Positions 63,752 to 64,000 of a stretch of DNA of 64,000 nucleotides are shown here, in pieces; within the stretch, counting starts at the first letter, position 1; each line of letters begins with the position of its first letter. Position numbers and translations under genes: made by a program. Source of the DNA: Chondrilla cf. caribensis (taxonomy: Eukaryota; Porifera; Demospongiae; Chondrillida; Chondrillidae); NCBI GenBank assembly GCA_964020155.1, contig OZ026556.1, positions 888,501 through 952,500 on the forward strand, in the 5' to 3' direction. A model generated the notes under the pieces. That model saw nothing but the letters and a program-made list of their open reading frames with translations. It ran no database searches and was not told where the DNA came from.

Positions 63752-63982
63752 TTAATCGATTGATTAATCAATTAATCACAGGAAGTAATTAAGTGGGCAT
63801 AACCGGAAACCACTCCCACTTTATTAGACTGAGTAGTTATCCAAGAGATGTGAAGTCCATAGAGTCCTTTTAGCATTTCAGGTACAATACTGAACCCATG
63901 GAGTGAAGGTTCTGGGTAATAAGGTGGGGGCAGTGTCCTGTTCTACTCACCTAATTACTTCCTGTGATTAATTGATTTGCTG
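63752..63982. mobile_element. Foldback element with perfect ~26-bp inverted ends
   Basis: AATCAATTAATCACAGGAAG near the left and CTTCCTGTGATTAATTGATT near the right are exact inverses, about 170 bp apart. The AT-rich ends include ATCGATTGATTAATC tandem repeats. Not present after receptor A exon 7. Confidence 0.75.
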
Positions 63983-64000
63983 GCACTATTAAAGATAATC

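Overview
The window is eukaryotic and metazoan. Its genes are split by short GT-AG introns, and one encodes a complete ADAMTS protease, one a receptor tyrosine kinase and one an RPS15A. The closest guess is a sponge (demosponge), because the tyrosine kinase has a secreted-type ectodomain I cannot assign to any bilaterian receptor class and sits in a compact genome with dense (CA)n/(TG)n arrays. That placement is an inference, not a proof.

Layout. A tandem segmental duplication fills the first ~21.9 kb: copy 1 is 1-9369 and copy 2 is 11239-21873. Each copy carries, in order, a receptor tyrosine kinase (-), RPS15A (-), the selenoprotein MSRB1 (+) and the 3' end of ELAC2 (-). In copy 2 everything is intact: an 867-aa RTK, a 130-aa RPS15A, a UGA/Sec-containing MSRB1 with its SECIS, and a single-exon 755-aa ELAC2 that extends past the duplication edge. 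In copy 1 the RTK exons in view are open, but RPS15A and MSRB1 are broken and ELAC2 is only a C-terminal stub. Then follow a Kelch-like BTB protein (23.9-26.0 kb, -), head to head with a BAR-RhoGAP of the ARHGAP17/RICH type (26.2-32.5 kb, +), ACTR8/Arp8 (32.9-39.5 kb, +), and an ADAMTS-like metalloprotease (40.5-54.3 kb, -). The protease is unusual in having two CCP/sushi modules between the prodomain and the furin site.

The right end (55.3-63.7 kb, +) is a second tandem pair. It encodes single-pass receptors with the same ectodomain as the RTK, a Thr/Pro-rich stalk, one membrane helix and a tail with Tyr and NPxY motifs, but no kinase domain in view. An inverted fragment of an ARHGAP17 BAR exon lies between the pair. 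The RTKs and these receptors share exon phases and the start of the ectodomain, so they look like one receptor family with and without a kinase.

Exon models were joined by hand from splice signals, homology and phase. For ARHGAP17, ACTR8, ADAMTS, RTK copy 2, RPS15A, MSRB1 and the Kelch gene the summed coding length is a multiple of three. Much of the rest is microsatellite, minisatellite and short foldback (MITE-like) or SINE-like elements. Two minisatellites grew from exon-intron borders and copy the 5' splice site many times.
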